Assembly: GCA_041228335.1 (NCBI GenBank)
Contig: CP166130.1
Coordinates: 610,638-674,637 of the forward strand
From: Alphaproteobacteria bacterium LSUCC0684
GTDB lineage: Bacteria > Pseudomonadota > Alphaproteobacteria > Puniceispirillales > UBA1172
Direction: 5' to 3'
Length of the DNA: 64,000 nucleotides
Part shown: one piece after another, positions 7,333 to 17,595 of the stretch
Numbering within the stretch: position 1 is the first letter of the stretch
Layout of the letters: every line of letters starts with the position of its first letter
The notes under the pieces: model-generated
The model's input: the letters and a program-made list of their open reading frames with translations, nothing else
Told to the model about the DNA's origin: nothing
The model's database searches: none
Program-made: the position numbers and the translations under genes

Positions 7333-9275
7333 GTTGTTTCCTTGAACGTGATCAGCACCTGGCTGTCCGCGACCGTATCACCAACCGCGCCGGTGACTTC
7401 ATCTATTACCCCATCCCGCGGGGCGGTCAGGATATGTTCCATCTTCATGGCCTCAAGCGCAATGAGCGCATCGCCGCTGGATACATGGTCGCCGGGCTTG
7501 ACCGAGATGTGCCGGATCACGCCTGTCATCGGCGCGGTAACCTGACCTGCGTTCGGGCCCTCTCCTTGCTGATCAAGCCTGTCAATACGGGCAAAACACC
7601 AGATTTCACCGGCGAGATTGAAACTGACATGGCCGGGGCTGATTTCCGCCTCGACCTGCTGGCCATCCATCTTCAGCATATTCGGACCGGGCTGAATATC
7701 CTGAAAGGTGACGGGCCCTTCAGGGGTTGCAACCATCATGCCGCCATCATCAAGCGGTGTCAGTCGGCAGGGCAGGGTGTTCTCCCCGTAACGAAGAGCC
7801 AGATGGCTTGCCCCGGCGCCCCAGTGCCGCCAGCCGCAACGCGCCGTCCTCGATGTGAGGCCTGATGCTAGAAGCGCGGCAATCGCAATGATCTGAGGAG
7901 AAGGGCCAGGTGAAGAAAGCAGATCATCGCTCCGGTCAATCCAGCTGGTATCGATCCGCATGGCCGAAACATCCGGATGCCGACACAGCCGGCTGAGGAA
8001 GCCGAGATTGGTCGTCAGCCCATGGACATGAGTGCGGTTGAGCGCCGCGTCAAGCCGGGCAAGGGCAGATAAGCGTGTATCTTCATGGCTGATGATCTTG
8101 GCCACCATCGGATCGTAATAGGCTGAAACGCTGTCGCCATCCTCAATCGCGCTATCTGCCCGCACGCTGCGGTGAAAGACAATCCGCTCAACCCGCCCGG
8201 GGCTTGGCAGGAAGTTGCGGGCCGGATCCTCGGCATAAAGGCGGGCCTCAATGGCGTGCCCGTTCAGGGTGATCTCCTCCTGGCGGCGGGGCAGAGGCTC
8301 ACCTGAAGCAACGCGAAGCTGCCATTCGACAAGATCAATACCGGTCACGGCCTCGGTGACCGGATGCTCGACCTGAAGCCGGGTGTTCATTTCCATGAAC
8401 CAGAAACCGTCCGGTTTCAGCCCGTCTGTTCCGTCGGCGATGAACTCAACCGTCCCGGCGCCGATATATCCGATGGCGCTGGCCGCGGTGATGGCGGTAT
8501 CGGTCATCGCTTTACGCGTTGCGGCATCAATCCCCGGGGCGGGGGTTTCCTCAAGAACTTTCTGGTGCCGGCGTTGCAGGGTGCAATCCCGCTCAAAGAG
8601 ATGGACGGTCTCACCATGGCTGTCGGCAAAGATCTGGACTTCGACATGCCGGGGACTTTCGATGGCTTTTTCAAGCAGAACCTGATCGTCACCAAAACTG
8701 GCGGCAGATTCGCGCCGGGTTGCGGCGAGGGCTGAGGCGAAATCCTCCGGCCCTGCAACATGCCGCATGCCTTTGCCGCCCCCACCGGCGCGGGCCTTGA
8801 TAAAGACGGGATAGCCGATCCGTGCTGCCTCGGCCTCAAGTCGCTCAAGGCTCTGGTCATCGCCATGGTAGCCCGGAACGGTGGGAACACCTGCATCAGC
8901 CATCAGTGACTTGGCGGCATCTTTCAGCCCCATTGCCCTTATGGCCGATGCTGGCGGGCCGACAAAGATCAGCCCTGCTGCCGTAACGGCATCGACGAAA
9001 TCAGCATTTTCGGAAAGAAATCCATAGCCGGGATGAACGGCATCGGCACCGCTCTCCCTTGCCGCGTTGAGGATTGCGCTGATGGAAAGATAGCTTTCCC
9101 TTGATGGCGGCGGGCCGATCCGTATTGCCTGATCCGCAAGCCGGACATGCCGGGCCGCACGATCCGCATCCGAATAGACCGCGACGCATTCGATCCCCAT
9201 CCGCCGGGCCGTGGCGATGATCCGGCAGGCGATCTCTCCCCGATTGGCGATGAGCAGGCGCTTGATCATGATCAC
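7329..9275 (-). CDS. liuD: 3-methylcrotonyl-CoA carboxylase, biotin-containing alpha subunit
   Basis: A 648-residue subunit with an N-terminal biotin carboxylase ([16 protein letters not shown] start, ATP-grasp glycine loop GGGGKGMR at about residues 163-170, [15 protein letters not shown] catalytic block) and a C-terminal biotinyl domain with EAMKMEH; the biotin-accepting Lys is about residue 611. It carboxylates 3-methylcrotonyl-CoA together with the adjacent beta subunit. Its start overlaps the beta-subunit stop (ATGA). The pairing with isovaleryl-CoA dehydrogenase and HMG-CoA lyase argues for methylcrotonyl- rather than propionyl- or geranyl-CoA carboxylase. Confidence 0.95.
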   Translation of the reverse strand: MIMIKRLLIANRGEIACRIIATARRMGIECVAVYSDADRAARHVRLADQAIRIGPPPSRESYLSISAILNAARESGADAVHPGYGFLSENADFVDAVTAAGLIFVGPPASAIRAMGLKDAAKSLMADAGVPTVPGYHGDDQSLERLEAEAARIGYPVFIKARAGGGGKGMRHVAGPEDFASALAATRRESAASFGDDQVLLEKAIESPRHVEVQIFADSHGETVHLFERDCTLQRRHQKVLEETPAPGIDAATRKAMTDTAITAASAIGYIGAGTVEFIADGTDGLKPDGFWFMEMNTRLQVEHPVTEAVTGIDLVEWQLRVASGEPLPRRQEEITLNGHAIEARLYAEDPARNFLPSPGRVERIVFHRSVRADSAIEDGDSVSAYYDPMVAKIISHEDTRLSALARLDAALNRTHVHGLTTNLGFLSRLCRHPDVSAMRIDTSWIDRSDDLLSSPGPSPQIIAIAALLASGLTSRTARCGWRHWGAGASHLALRYGENTLPCRLTPLDDGGMMVATPEGPVTFQDIQPGPNMLKMDGQQVEAEISPGHVSFNLAGEIWCFARIDRLDQQGEGPNAGQVTAPMTGVIRHISVKPGDHVSSGDALIALEAMKMEHILTAPRDGVIDEVTGAVGDTVADSQVLITFKETT

Positions 9276-10876
9276 ATCCGGAAAACAGGGAAGACGGTAT
9301 CCGCAACCGGTGCATTTGCCGCCGCCTGCAAGGACAAGGCCAGAACATCCCGCGTGCGGACGGGATCGATTATTCCGTCATCCCACAGCCGTGCCGAGGC
9401 ATAAAGCGGGTCGGACTGGCGGTCGAACTGCTCAAGGACAGGTGACTTGATCGCGGCTTCGTCTTCATCGGACCAGCTCTCACCCCGGGCCTCGATCGCG
9501 CTTCGTTTCACCCGGGCCAGGACACCGGCGGCCTGTTCGCCGCCCATCACCGCGATCCGGGCATTCGGCCACATCCACAGAAAGCGAGGGCCAAAGGCAC
9601 GGCCGCACATGCCGTAATTCCCGGCCCCGTAAGAGCCGCCGATGATGACCGTGATCTTGGGGACACTGGCGCAGCTGACCGCGGCGACAAGTTTGGCGCC
9701 ATGCTTGGCGATACCTTCAGCCTCGTATTTCGAGCCGACCATGAAGCCGGTGATGTTCTGCAGAAAGACCAGCGGGATTTTCCGCTGGCAGCAAAGTTCG
9801 ATGAAATGCGCACCCTTGGTTGAACTTTCCGAGAACAACACCCCGTTATTGGCAATGATCCCGATCAGCCTGCCATCGATCCGGGCAAAACCGCAGACAA
9901 GGGTGGTGCCGTACACCGCCTTGAATTCATCAAAATCCGAACCATCCACAATGCGGGCGATGACTTCGCGAATATCAAACGGTTTGCGGGAATCCGCCGG
10001 GATGATGGCCATGAGATCTTCGGGGTCAAGTTTGGGCGGCACCGGGGGGTTTTCAGGCTGGCGGCGCCCGGCCATGCCGAGATTGCGGATACACTGGCGG
10101 GCCAGCGCGAGCGCGTGGGTATCGTTTTCAGCCAGCATATCGGCAACGCCGGAAAGCCGGGCATGGGTATCTCCGCCACCAAGCGTTTCGGCATCCACCT
10201 CCTCACCGGTGGCCTGTTTCACCAGCGGCGGGCCGGCAAGAAAGATCGTTCCCTGATTGCGGACAATGATGGTCTGGTCGCTCATGGCCGGCACATAGGC
10301 GCCGCCGGCGGTGCAGGAGCCCATGACCACGGCGATCTGCGGGATACCCTTCGCGCTCATCCGTGCCTGATTGTAGAAGATCCGGCCGAAGTGATCGCGA
10401 TCAGGGAAGACTTCATCCTGATTTGGCAGATTGGCGCCGCCGCTATCCACCAGATAGATGCAGGGCAGGCGGTTTTCTTCGGCGATTTCCTGGGCCCGGA
10501 GATGTTTTTTTACCGTCAAGGCATAATAGGTGCCGCCTTTTACCGTGGCATCGTTTGAGACAATCATGCAATCCCGGCCTTCGACCGTGCCGATGCCGGC
10601 AATCATGCCGCCTGCGGGGATGGCTTCATCATAGACTTCATGGGCAGCAAAAAGACCGATTTCAAGGAAAGGGGAGCCGGGATCAAGAAGCGTGTCTATC
10701 CTGTCTCTCGGTAAAAGCTTGCCTCGCTTGAGATGGCGTTCGCGCGATTTTTCCGGCCCGCCAAGACAGATGACCTCGGCCAGTGCCTTGATGCGATCTA
10801 CCTTCGCTTCCATGGCGGCCCGGTTCCCAGCGGCTTCCTCGCTATGTGGATCGAAGGAGGATTTCAGTTCGGTCAT
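9272..10876 (-). CDS. liuB: 3-methylcrotonyl-CoA carboxylase, carboxyltransferase beta subunit
   Basis: A 534-residue acyl-CoA carboxyltransferase with two crotonase-like halves. Visible features are [19 protein letters not shown] near the N-terminus, [17 protein letters not shown] and [17 protein letters not shown] in the first half, and [16 protein letters not shown] and [16 protein letters not shown] in the second; the last block and the overall length match methylcrotonyl-CoA carboxylases. It starts 12 bp after isovaleryl-CoA dehydrogenase and overlaps the alpha subunit by four bases. Confidence 0.96.
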   Translation of the reverse strand: MTELKSSFDPHSEEAAGNRAAMEAKVDRIKALAEVICLGGPEKSRERHLKRGKLLPRDRIDTLLDPGSPFLEIGLFAAHEVYDEAIPAGGMIAGIGTVEGRDCMIVSNDATVKGGTYYALTVKKHLRAQEIAEENRLPCIYLVDSGGANLPNQDEVFPDRDHFGRIFYNQARMSAKGIPQIAVVMGSCTAGGAYVPAMSDQTIIVRNQGTIFLAGPPLVKQATGEEVDAETLGGGDTHARLSGVADMLAENDTHALALARQCIRNLGMAGRRQPENPPVPPKLDPEDLMAIIPADSRKPFDIREVIARIVDGSDFDEFKAVYGTTLVCGFARIDGRLIGIIANNGVLFSESSTKGAHFIELCCQRKIPLVFLQNITGFMVGSKYEAEGIAKHGAKLVAAVSCASVPKITVIIGGSYGAGNYGMCGRAFGPRFLWMWPNARIAVMGGEQAAGVLARVKRSAIEARGESWSDEDEAAIKSPVLEQFDRQSDPLYASARLWDDGIIDPVRTRDVLALSLQAAANAPVADTVFPVFRM

Positions 10877-10888
10877 GGCGATATTCTG

Positions 10889-12052
10889 TCAGGCGGTTTC
10901 AGCAAAAAGTTCACGGCCGATGAGCATTCGGCGGATTTCAGACGTGCCCGCCCCGATCTCATAGAGTTTGGCATCCCTCAGCAGGCGTCCGGTAGCGTAA
11001 TCGTTGATATAGCCGTTGCCGCCAAGGCACTGGATGGCCTCAAGCGCAATCTGGGTTGCCTTTTCCGCCGCATAGAGGATGCAGCCGGCTGAATCCTTTC
11101 GTGTTGTCTCGCCGCGATCACAGGCAGCCGCGACTGCATAGACATAGGCCCGGCAGGCGTTCATGGTGGTATACATATCCGCCAGCTTCCCCTGCATCAG
11201 CTGAAACGTGCCGATGGCCTGGCCGAACTGTTCGCGTTCATGAACATAGGGCATGACGATATCCATCGCCGCCGCCATGATGCCGATTGGACCTGCGGCC
11301 AGCACAACACGTTCATAATCAAGCCCTGACATGAGAACATGGACGCCTTTGCCTTCTTCGCCTAGTATATTTTCAAAAGGCACTTCGCAATCCTCGAAGA
11401 TCAGCTCGGCGGTATTCGATCCACGCATGCCAAGCTTGTCGAGTTTGGCGCCGCTGGAAAACCCGGCCATATCACGTTCGATCAGAAAGGCCGTAATGCC
11501 CTTGGGGCCTCTCTCCATATCTGTCTTGGCATAGACAACAAGCGTGCTGGCATCGGGGCCATTGGTGATCCACATCTTGTTGCCGTTGAGCACAAAGCGG
11601 TCGTTGCGTTTTTCCGCCCTGAGTTTCATGGACACAACGTCGGAGCCGGCGCCGGGTTCGGACATGGCAAGCGAGCCGACATGCTCCCCGCTGATGAGCC
11701 CGGGGAGATATCTTGCCTTTTGTTCCGGCGTGCCCCAGCGCGCGATCTGGTTGATGCAGAGATTGGAATGTGCGCCGTAGGACAGCCCGACCGAGGCGCT
11801 GGCCCGGCTGATTTCCTCAACGGCAATACAATGGGCGAGATATCCCATGGCGCTGCCGCCATCCTGTTCCGGCACGGTTATGCCATGCAGCCCGAGCGCC
11901 CCCATCTTCTGCCAGAGATCAGGCGGGAAGCTGTTGTCCTTGTCGATCTGCTCCGCCCTCGGGGCGATTTCATCCTGGGCAAAACGGTGGACCACCTGCC
12001 TCAAGGCGTCGATCTCTTCCCCAAGGTGAAAATTCATGCTGGCATGGAACAT
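10889..12052 (-). CDS. liuA: isovaleryl-CoA dehydrogenase
   Basis: A 387-residue FAD-dependent acyl-CoA dehydrogenase oxidising isovaleryl-CoA to 3-methylcrotonyl-Co[13 protein letters not shown] and [10 protein letters not shown] are the FAD/substrate loops. The catalytic base is placed as in isovaleryl-CoA dehydrogenases: [13 protein letters not shown] (about residue 245) carries the Glu, while the position used by most other family members (near GTSEIRR at the C-terminus) has Gly-Ala. This residue swap, plus the adjacent carboxylase genes, makes the substrate call strong. It is the first core liu gene after a 96-bp gap from the upstream synthetase gene. Confidence 0.96.
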   Translation of the reverse strand: MFHASMNFHLGEEIDALRQVVHRFAQDEIAPRAEQIDKDNSFPPDLWQKMGALGLHGITVPEQDGGSAMGYLAHCIAVEEISRASASVGLSYGAHSNLCINQIARWGTPEQKARYLPGLISGEHVGSLAMSEPGAGSDVVSMKLRAEKRNDRFVLNGNKMWITNGPDASTLVVYAKTDMERGPKGITAFLIERDMAGFSSGAKLDKLGMRGSNTAELIFEDCEVPFENILGEEGKGVHVLMSGLDYERVVLAAGPIGIMAAAMDIVMPYVHEREQFGQAIGTFQLMQGKLADMYTTMNACRAYVYAVAAACDRGETTRKDSAGCILYAAEKATQIALEAIQCLGGNGYINDYATGRLLRDAKLYEIGAGTSEIRRMLIGRELFAETA

Positions 12053-12148
12053 CAGAACGTCTCCCTTATCGCCCCTATTCTACCCACCATGTCAGGATTA
12101 TCCAGCCAGAATGCATCCGCCCGTCTTCGCGGTCGTGGCGCCCGGGCG

Positions 12149-13861
12149 CTATTGATCCTCAAGGCCAAGCTCGTCGATCATTTCGGTACGCATGATGAAT
12201 TTCTGGGGTTTGCCGGTAACCGTCATGGGCATCGAGCGGCGAAAGCGAATATGCCGGGGGATTTTGTAATGGGCGATCTGCCCCTCGCACCAGCGGCGAA
12301 TGGACGCCTCATCTTCGTCCTTGTCTTCATAAAGGATGATATAGGCGCAAAGCTCTTCGCCATATTTCGCATCCGGCACGCCGAAAACCTGCACCTGCTG
12401 GATGGACGGGTGGGTGTAGAGAAACTCCTCCACTTCCCTCGGGTAGATGTTCTCCCCGCCCCGGATCACCATATCCTTCACCCGGCCAACAATGCGGCAG
12501 TATCCATTCTCATCAAGGGTGGCGAGATCACCTGTATGCATCCAGCCTTCGCTGTCAATGGCGGCGGCGGTCTGGTCTTCCTCGCCCCAGTATCCCTGCA
12601 TGACCGAATATCCGAGGGTCAGCAGTTCACCTTTTTCACCTATCGGCACCACTTTGCCATCCTGATCGACGATACGGACCGTTGTATGGGGATGGATCCG
12701 CCCAACGGTCGACACCCTTAAGTCAATCGGATCATCGGGATGAGACTGGAAGGAAACCGGACTTGTCTCGGTCATCCCGTAGGCGATGGTAATCTCGTTG
12801 AGATGCATCTTTCCCATGACCCGCCGCATCACTTCCATCGGGCAGGGCGCGCCTGCCATGATGCCGGTGCGGAGAGAGGAAAGATCAAAACGGGAAAATT
12901 CCGGATGATCCAGCATGGCAAGGAACATGGTCGGCACGCTGTAAAGCGCCGCGCAGCGCTCCGCTGACACCGCCGATAAAGTCATCAGCGGATCGAAGGC
13001 TTCGGCCGGAAAGACCATGAAGGCCCCCCGGGTGACGCAGGCAAGAGACCCCATCACCATGCCGAAACAGTGATAGAGCGGCACCGGAATGCACAGCCCT
13101 TCGCCGGTCTGAAGACGCATCCGCTCAACGGTGAAGCGGGCGTTGTTCACGATGTTCCGGTGGGTGAGGGTTGCGCCTTTGGGGGCGCCGGTGGTGCCGC
13201 TGGTAAACTGGATATTGATGGGATCATCAGGGTTGAGCGAGGCGGATATCTCCTCAACCTTCTGGCAGAGCGCATCGGTTGCCCGCGCCATCAGGTCACG
13301 GGTATTCATCATTCCGGGGGTGTTCTGATCTCCCATCCGGATGCAGATACCAAGCGCCGGAAGCCGCGCGGATTCGAGCATCCCGGGGGTGCTCCCAACA
13401 AGTTCAGGGGCAAGATCGGTGATCATGCCAATATAATCCGAGGTCTTGAATTCCGGTGCCAGCATCAGGGCCTTTGCGCCGGTCTTGTTGAGGACATATT
13501 CGACTTCTGCCCGGCGGTAGGCCGGATTAATCGTTACCAGAACCGCGCCGATCCTTGCCGTTGCAAATTGCAACGCCACCCATTCCCAGCGATTGGGTGA
13601 CCATATGCCGACCCTGTCGCCGCGTTCAATCCCTACCGAGAGTAGCCCTGCCGCCATGTCGCGGGTGATGCGGTCAAGATCATCGTAGCTCCACCGGATG
13701 CCGCTTTCATGAAAGACGGCGGCGATATCGGATCCATGGGTGCGGACAGTTTCGGCGAGAACTTCGGGGATTGTTTTCTCCCATATCGGCTGGTCAACAG
13801 GGCCCGATACCAATGACAGCCCGTTCTGTGGCTTCAGCCTGTCTTCAAACCTGTGCATCAT
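12149..13861 (-). CDS. acyl-CoA synthetase (AMP-forming), ACSF2-like
   Basis: A 570-residue ANL-superfamily ligase. The P-loop-like motif FTSGTTGAPKGATLTHRN (about residues 205-222), YGMTETSP, TGDLATLDENGYCRIVGR and the C-terminal GKPQKFIMR with the catalytic lysine are all present, so it should be active. The family activates medium- or branched-chain fatty acids, and in leucine clusters such enzymes are often thought to activate acetoacetate or branched acids; the substrate is not determined here. It sits 8 bp from the SDR gene and is transcribed toward liuA. Confidence 0.88.
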   Translation of the reverse strand: MMHRFEDRLKPQNGLSLVSGPVDQPIWEKTIPEVLAETVRTHGSDIAAVFHESGIRWSYDDLDRITRDMAAGLLSVGIERGDRVGIWSPNRWEWVALQFATARIGAVLVTINPAYRRAEVEYVLNKTGAKALMLAPEFKTSDYIGMITDLAPELVGSTPGMLESARLPALGICIRMGDQNTPGMMNTRDLMARATDALCQKVEEISASLNPDDPINIQFTSGTTGAPKGATLTHRNIVNNARFTVERMRLQTGEGLCIPVPLYHCFGMVMGSLACVTRGAFMVFPAEAFDPLMTLSAVSAERCAALYSVPTMFLAMLDHPEFSRFDLSSLRTGIMAGAPCPMEVMRRVMGKMHLNEITIAYGMTETSPVSFQSHPDDPIDLRVSTVGRIHPHTTVRIVDQDGKVVPIGEKGELLTLGYSVMQGYWGEEDQTAAAIDSEGWMHTGDLATLDENGYCRIVGRVKDMVIRGGENIYPREVEEFLYTHPSIQQVQVFGVPDAKYGEELCAYIILYEDKDEDEASIRRWCEGQIAHYKIPRHIRFRRSMPMTVTGKPQKFIMRTEMIDELGLEDQ

Positions 13862-13869
13862 GGGTGATC

Positions 13870-14637
13870 CTATTTGGGCGGCATTCGTATAGCGCCATCA
13901 AGACGGATAACCGCACCGTTCAGCATCGGGTTTTCAGCGATGTGAAGGGCGAGATCCGCAAATTCGGACGCCTCGCCCAGCCGTGAAGGGAAAGGGATCT
14001 GGGCGGCAAGGGCATCCTGCACCTCCTGGGGGAAGGCGCGAAGCATGGGCGTGCCAAAAATCCCAGGAGCTATGGCCATGACTCGCACCCCTTTATCGGC
14101 AAGATCACGCGCCATGGGCAGTGTCATGGCGGCGATACCGCCTTTTGAGGCGGCATAGGCGATCTGGCCGATCTGCCCGTCAAAGGCCGCGACCGAGGCG
14201 GTGTTGATGATCACCCCGCGCTCCCCATCATCGGTGACGGGTGCGGCCGAAGCCATGCCTGCCGCGCTCTGGCTTGCAAGATTGAAACTGCCGATCAGGT
14301 TGATGGCGATAACGCGCTGGAAAAGTTCCGCATCATGGGCCTCACCGCGCGAGACGGTCTTGCGGGCGGGGGCAATGCCGGCGCAATTGATGGTGAGCCG
14401 TTCCTGGCCATGGGCCTGTCTTGCCTTGGCAAGGGCCGCCGTGACCGCGGCAGGGTCGGTTACGTCACAGGCCAGAAAGAGCGCGCCGGTTTCCTTTGCC
14501 AGGGCTTCACCCATTTCGGTATTGGTATCAAGAATGGCTATGCGCGCATCACGTCCGGCCAGGGCCGTCACTACCGCGGCACCAAGCCCCGAGGCGCCGC
14601 CGGACACGGCCGCGGCAATGGTATGGTCAATTTTCAT
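13870..14637 (-). CDS. SDR dehydrogenase, HSD10-like 3-hydroxyacyl-CoA dehydrogenase
   Basis: A 255-residue short-chain dehydrogenase: NAD-binding SGGASGLGAAV at the N-terminus, NCAGIAP, catalytic Ser in INTASVAAFDGQIGQ and YAASKGG with Tyr-x3-Lys. DGQIGQIAYAASKGG and the following APGIFGTPML are characteristic of the 3-hydroxy-2-methylbutyryl-CoA dehydrogenase (HSD17B10) group, which works in isoleucine and fatty-acid breakdown. This fits the surrounding branched-chain catabolic genes. It is the first gene of the minus-strand run that ends with the AbrB-like gene. Confidence 0.87.
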   Translation of the reverse strand: MKIDHTIAAAVSGGASGLGAAVVTALAGRDARIAILDTNTEMGEALAKETGALFLACDVTDPAAVTAALAKARQAHGQERLTINCAGIAPARKTVSRGEAHDAELFQRVIAINLIGSFNLASQSAAGMASAAPVTDDGERGVIINTASVAAFDGQIGQIAYAASKGGIAAMTLPMARDLADKGVRVMAIAPGIFGTPMLRAFPQEVQDALAAQIPFPSRLGEASEFADLALHIAENPMLNGAVIRLDGAIRMPPK

Positions 14638-14751
14638 GGCAAGCCTGCTGCCTCCCGCAACGGATATTTAATGTATCAACCCAGTTTCAGCCCGGAGACA
14701 TGATTCTGTCAACACGGCCGGCCGTTCCATCTGGCGAGAATTGAAGATGCC

Positions 14752-14773
14752 CCGGGGCATGAACATGCCCCGG
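14752..14773. terminator. strong hairpin between symporter and SDR gene
   Basis: CCGGGGCATG (14752-14761) and CATGCCCCGG (14764-14773) form a perfect 10-bp stem with a two-base centre. A TTTTTT run follows within 10 bp on the plus strand, while the minus-strand side is less T-rich. It probably limits transcription from the symporter into the SDR operon; orientation is uncertain. Confidence 0.5.
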
Positions 14774-14789
14774 AGCTGTTTTTTCGCGA

Positions 14790-16151
14790 TTACTTGTTCG
14801 CGTAATATTCCTGTGTCAGTTTGAAGACAACCGGGCTGAGAAGAATAAGCGCGATCAGGTTTGGCAAGGCCATCATCGCATTAAGCGTATCGGCAACAAG
14901 CCAGATGAGATCAATCCCGGCGCGGGCACCACCTTCTAAAGTGAGTGCCATCGGGCCGATAAAGACCGCAATGATCCACAGAACCCGGTAAATCCTGATG
15001 CTGCCGACGCCGAAAATATACTGCCAGCATTTCTCACCGTAATAACTCCAGCCGAGAATGGTGGTGAAAGCAAAGATGGTGAGCGCGATGGTAACAATGA
15101 ACTCACCACCGGCGAGCGATCGCGAGAAGGCAAGCGCGGTCAGATCCACCCCGGTTTCACCGGTTGTCCAGGCGCCGGTCGATACAATCGCAAGCCCGGT
15201 AATCGAGCAGACGATGATGGTATCGATAAAGGTGCCCAGCATGGCGATGGACCCCTGGCGGACAGGATCGTTCGTCTTGGCAGCGGCATGGGCGATCGGC
15301 GCACTGCCGAGCCCGGCTTCGTTGGAGAATACCCCGCGGGCAACCCCGAAGCGGATGGCTGCCCAGACGGCTGCACCTGCAAACCCGCCCTGCGCGGCCG
15401 TGCCGGTAAAGGCATGGCTGAAGACGGTGCTGATCGCTGCCGGCACATTGCCGATATTGATCATCAGGACGATCAGACCGAAGACAATATAGAAAAACGC
15501 CATGAACGGCACCAGCCGGCCGGCCCAGACCGCGATCCGGGTGATGCCGCCGATGAGCACCGCGCCGGTCAGCACAATCAGGATGACCGCGGTAAGCATC
15601 GGATCCAGCCCGATCTTGTCATCGAGCGCATCGGCTATAGAGTTCGACTGAACCATATTGCCTATTCCAAATGCCGCAACGGCACCAAACAGGGCAAAGA
15701 GAAACCCGAGCCAGTGCCATTTCTGCCCGAGACCATTCTTGATGTAATACATGGGCCCGCCGATATGCCTTCCTTCGGCATCGACTTCACGGAAGTTGAC
15801 GGCCAGCACGGCTTCGGCATATTTCGTGGCCATGCCGACAAGAGCGGTCACCCACATCCAGAACAGCGCTCCAGGCCCGCCGATGGCGATTGCCGTGGCA
15901 ACTCCGGCAATATTGCCGGTGCCGATTGTCGCCGAAAGTGACGTCATCAGCGCATTGAAGGCGCTGATATCGCCGACGCCGTCCGGACTTCGTCCCTGCC
16001 AGAGCAGCGAAAACCCGTAGGAGATCTTGCGCCATGGCATGAATGCTGTCCGGACCAGAAGATATGCCCCGACCCCGACGATGAGTATCAGCATCAGCGG
16101 GCCCCAGACAATACTGTTGATCTGGCCAACAAGTGAGTTGATTGTTTCCAT
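14790..16151 (-). CDS. sodium:alanine/glycine symporter (AgcS family)
   Basis: A 453-residue membrane protein with about eleven hydrophobic segments. The family signature region is clear: SATIGTGNIAGVATAIAIGG (about residues 74-93) with the conserved Gly-Asn, GGPMYYIKNGLG, and RFGVARGVFSNEAGLGSAPI. Members import alanine or glycine with Na+ (or H+), consistent with a marine habitat. It is separately transcribed: a 245-bp gap lies upstream, with no other gene, and a hairpin lies downstream. Confidence 0.93.
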   Translation of the reverse strand: METINSLVGQINSIVWGPLMLILIVGVGAYLLVRTAFMPWRKISYGFSLLWQGRSPDGVGDISAFNALMTSLSATIGTGNIAGVATAIAIGGPGALFWMWVTALVGMATKYAEAVLAVNFREVDAEGRHIGGPMYYIKNGLGQKWHWLGFLFALFGAVAAFGIGNMVQSNSIADALDDKIGLDPMLTAVILIVLTGAVLIGGITRIAVWAGRLVPFMAFFYIVFGLIVLMINIGNVPAAISTVFSHAFTGTAAQGGFAGAAVWAAIRFGVARGVFSNEAGLGSAPIAHAAAKTNDPVRQGSIAMLGTFIDTIIVCSITGLAIVSTGAWTTGETGVDLTALAFSRSLAGGEFIVTIALTIFAFTTILGWSYYGEKCWQYIFGVGSIRIYRVLWIIAVFIGPMALTLEGGARAGIDLIWLVADTLNAMMALPNLIALILLSPVVFKLTQEYYANK

Positions 16152-16396
16152 GATGGTCTTTCCTCCAGATGTTGAACATGGAGGGTGGCCGGAGGACCGG
16201 ACACCCCGGGTTCAGGCCTTTGGATAGGAAACGGTGATGGAGTTAAACTAAACAGTCATGCCAAAGGTATATCGGTCTTACCCAACCATGAAACGTGAGT
16301 ACTGAAATCGGCATGATTCCAGGATGACCTGATGTGGTAATATACCCCAATTTCCTAAGAAAGAGTATACCTATCTGAAACCGGGGGTTTTGCGCG

Positions 16397-17575
16397 TCAG
16401 GGACGTTCGATGGCCAGCGCCAGCCCTTCGCCGCCGCCAAGACAGATCGCCGCCACGCCCCGCTTGAGGTTGTTCCGCTCAAGGGCGTGAAGAAGGGTGA
16501 CAATGATCCGGCTGCCCGATGCCCCGATGGGATGCCCAAGCGCGCAGGCCCCGCCATGGATATTGAGCTTCTCGTGATCAACGCCAAGCTCGCGCATGAA
16601 GGCCATGGGGACAACGGCAAAAGCTTCGTTGACCTCCCAGAGATCGACGTCATCAACCGACCAGCCCAGGCGATCGAGAAGTTTCCTTGCCGCCGGTACA
16701 GGGGCGGTGGTGAACCAGCCCGGCGCCTGCGCATGGCCGGCATGGCCGCGGATAATGGCCCTAAGAGGCAGATCATATTCCCGGACGGCATCGCTGCCGG
16801 CCAGCACAAGTGCGGCCGCGCCATCTGAAATCGAGGAAGAGTTGGCGGCCGTGACCGTGCCATCCTTCCGGAAGGCCGGACGCAGGGATGGAATTTTTTC
16901 AGGTTTTGCCTTGGCTGGCTGTTCATCCTGACTGATCGTGATCTCGCCTCTGCGCGTTGCAATCGTGAGCGGCGTGATCTCCTGATCAAACGCCCCTGAA
17001 TCCCGGGCGGCGATGGCGCGTTCCAGTGAGGCCAGCGCGTAATTGTCCTGCTCTTCTCTTGAGAACTGGTAATGCTCAGCGCAGTCTTCGGCAAAACTCC
17101 CCATCAGCGTGCCGCTGTCATAGGCATCTTCGAGCCCGTCATAGAACATATGGTCGTTCAGCTGATGATGCCCGAGCCTGCCGCCATTTCGGGTGGCAAG
17201 CGAAAGATAGGGCGCGTTGGTCATGCTTTCCATGCCGCCGGCAACCGCGATCCGGGGGCCGCCTGCACGGATGGCATCATGGACGAGCATCACCGTCTTC
17301 ATTCCCGAGCCGCAGACCTTGTTGACCGTGGTGGCGGGGGTTTCCTTTTCAAGCCCGCCATGGAAACCTGCCTGACGTGCGGGGGCCTGCTTCAGCCCCG
17401 CGGGCAGAACGCATCCCATCATCAGCTCATCCACCTGATCAGGGGAAATGCCGGCGGATGCGATGGCCGCCGCAATCGCCCTGCCGCCAAGCTCCGGCGT
17501 GGTGAGGCTTGCAAGTTCCCCCTGAAAGCCCCCCATCGGGGTGCGGGCTGTGCCCGTGATGCAGATGTCGGTCAT
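16397..17575 (-). CDS. acetyl-CoA C-acyltransferase (thiolase)
   Basis: A 392-residue type-II-like thiolase. VNKVCGSGMKT holds the nucleophilic Cys (about residue 89), HGGACALGHPIGASGSR the catalytic His, and CLGGGEGLALAIE the second Cys region's glycine loop, although the residue aligned with the usual C-terminal Cys reads as CLGGG and retains Cys. The frame extends upstream to 17665, but ATG at 17575 follows AAAGGA and matches family N-termini (TDICITGTARTPMGGF). It is last in the ten-gene run with isobutyryl-CoA dehydrogenase and hydrolase genes and could act on 2-methylacetoacetyl-CoA or acetoacetyl-CoA. Confidence 0.94.
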   Translation of the reverse strand: MTDICITGTARTPMGGFQGELASLTTPELGGRAIAAAIASAGISPDQVDELMMGCVLPAGLKQAPARQAGFHGGLEKETPATTVNKVCGSGMKTVMLVHDAIRAGGPRIAVAGGMESMTNAPYLSLATRNGGRLGHHQLNDHMFYDGLEDAYDSGTLMGSFAEDCAEHYQFSREEQDNYALASLERAIAARDSGAFDQEITPLTIATRRGEITISQDEQPAKAKPEKIPSLRPAFRKDGTVTAANSSSISDGAAALVLAGSDAVREYDLPLRAIIRGHAGHAQAPGWFTTAPVPAARKLLDRLGWSVDDVDLWEVNEAFAVVPMAFMRELGVDHEKLNIHGGACALGHPIGASGSRIIVTLLHALERNNLKRGVAAICLGGGEGLALAIERP

Positions 17576-17595
17576 TTCATCATCCTTTCCCGGTT

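Noticed and set aside
11681..12721. 346-codon plus-strand frame over liuA and the acyl-CoA synthetase
   Set aside because: Antisense to two well-supported enzymes; no recognisable motifs.
16152..16396. Glycine riboswitch upstream of the alanine/glycine symporter
   Set aside because: The 245-bp gap was read for paired aptamer-like hairpins; nothing convincing was found.
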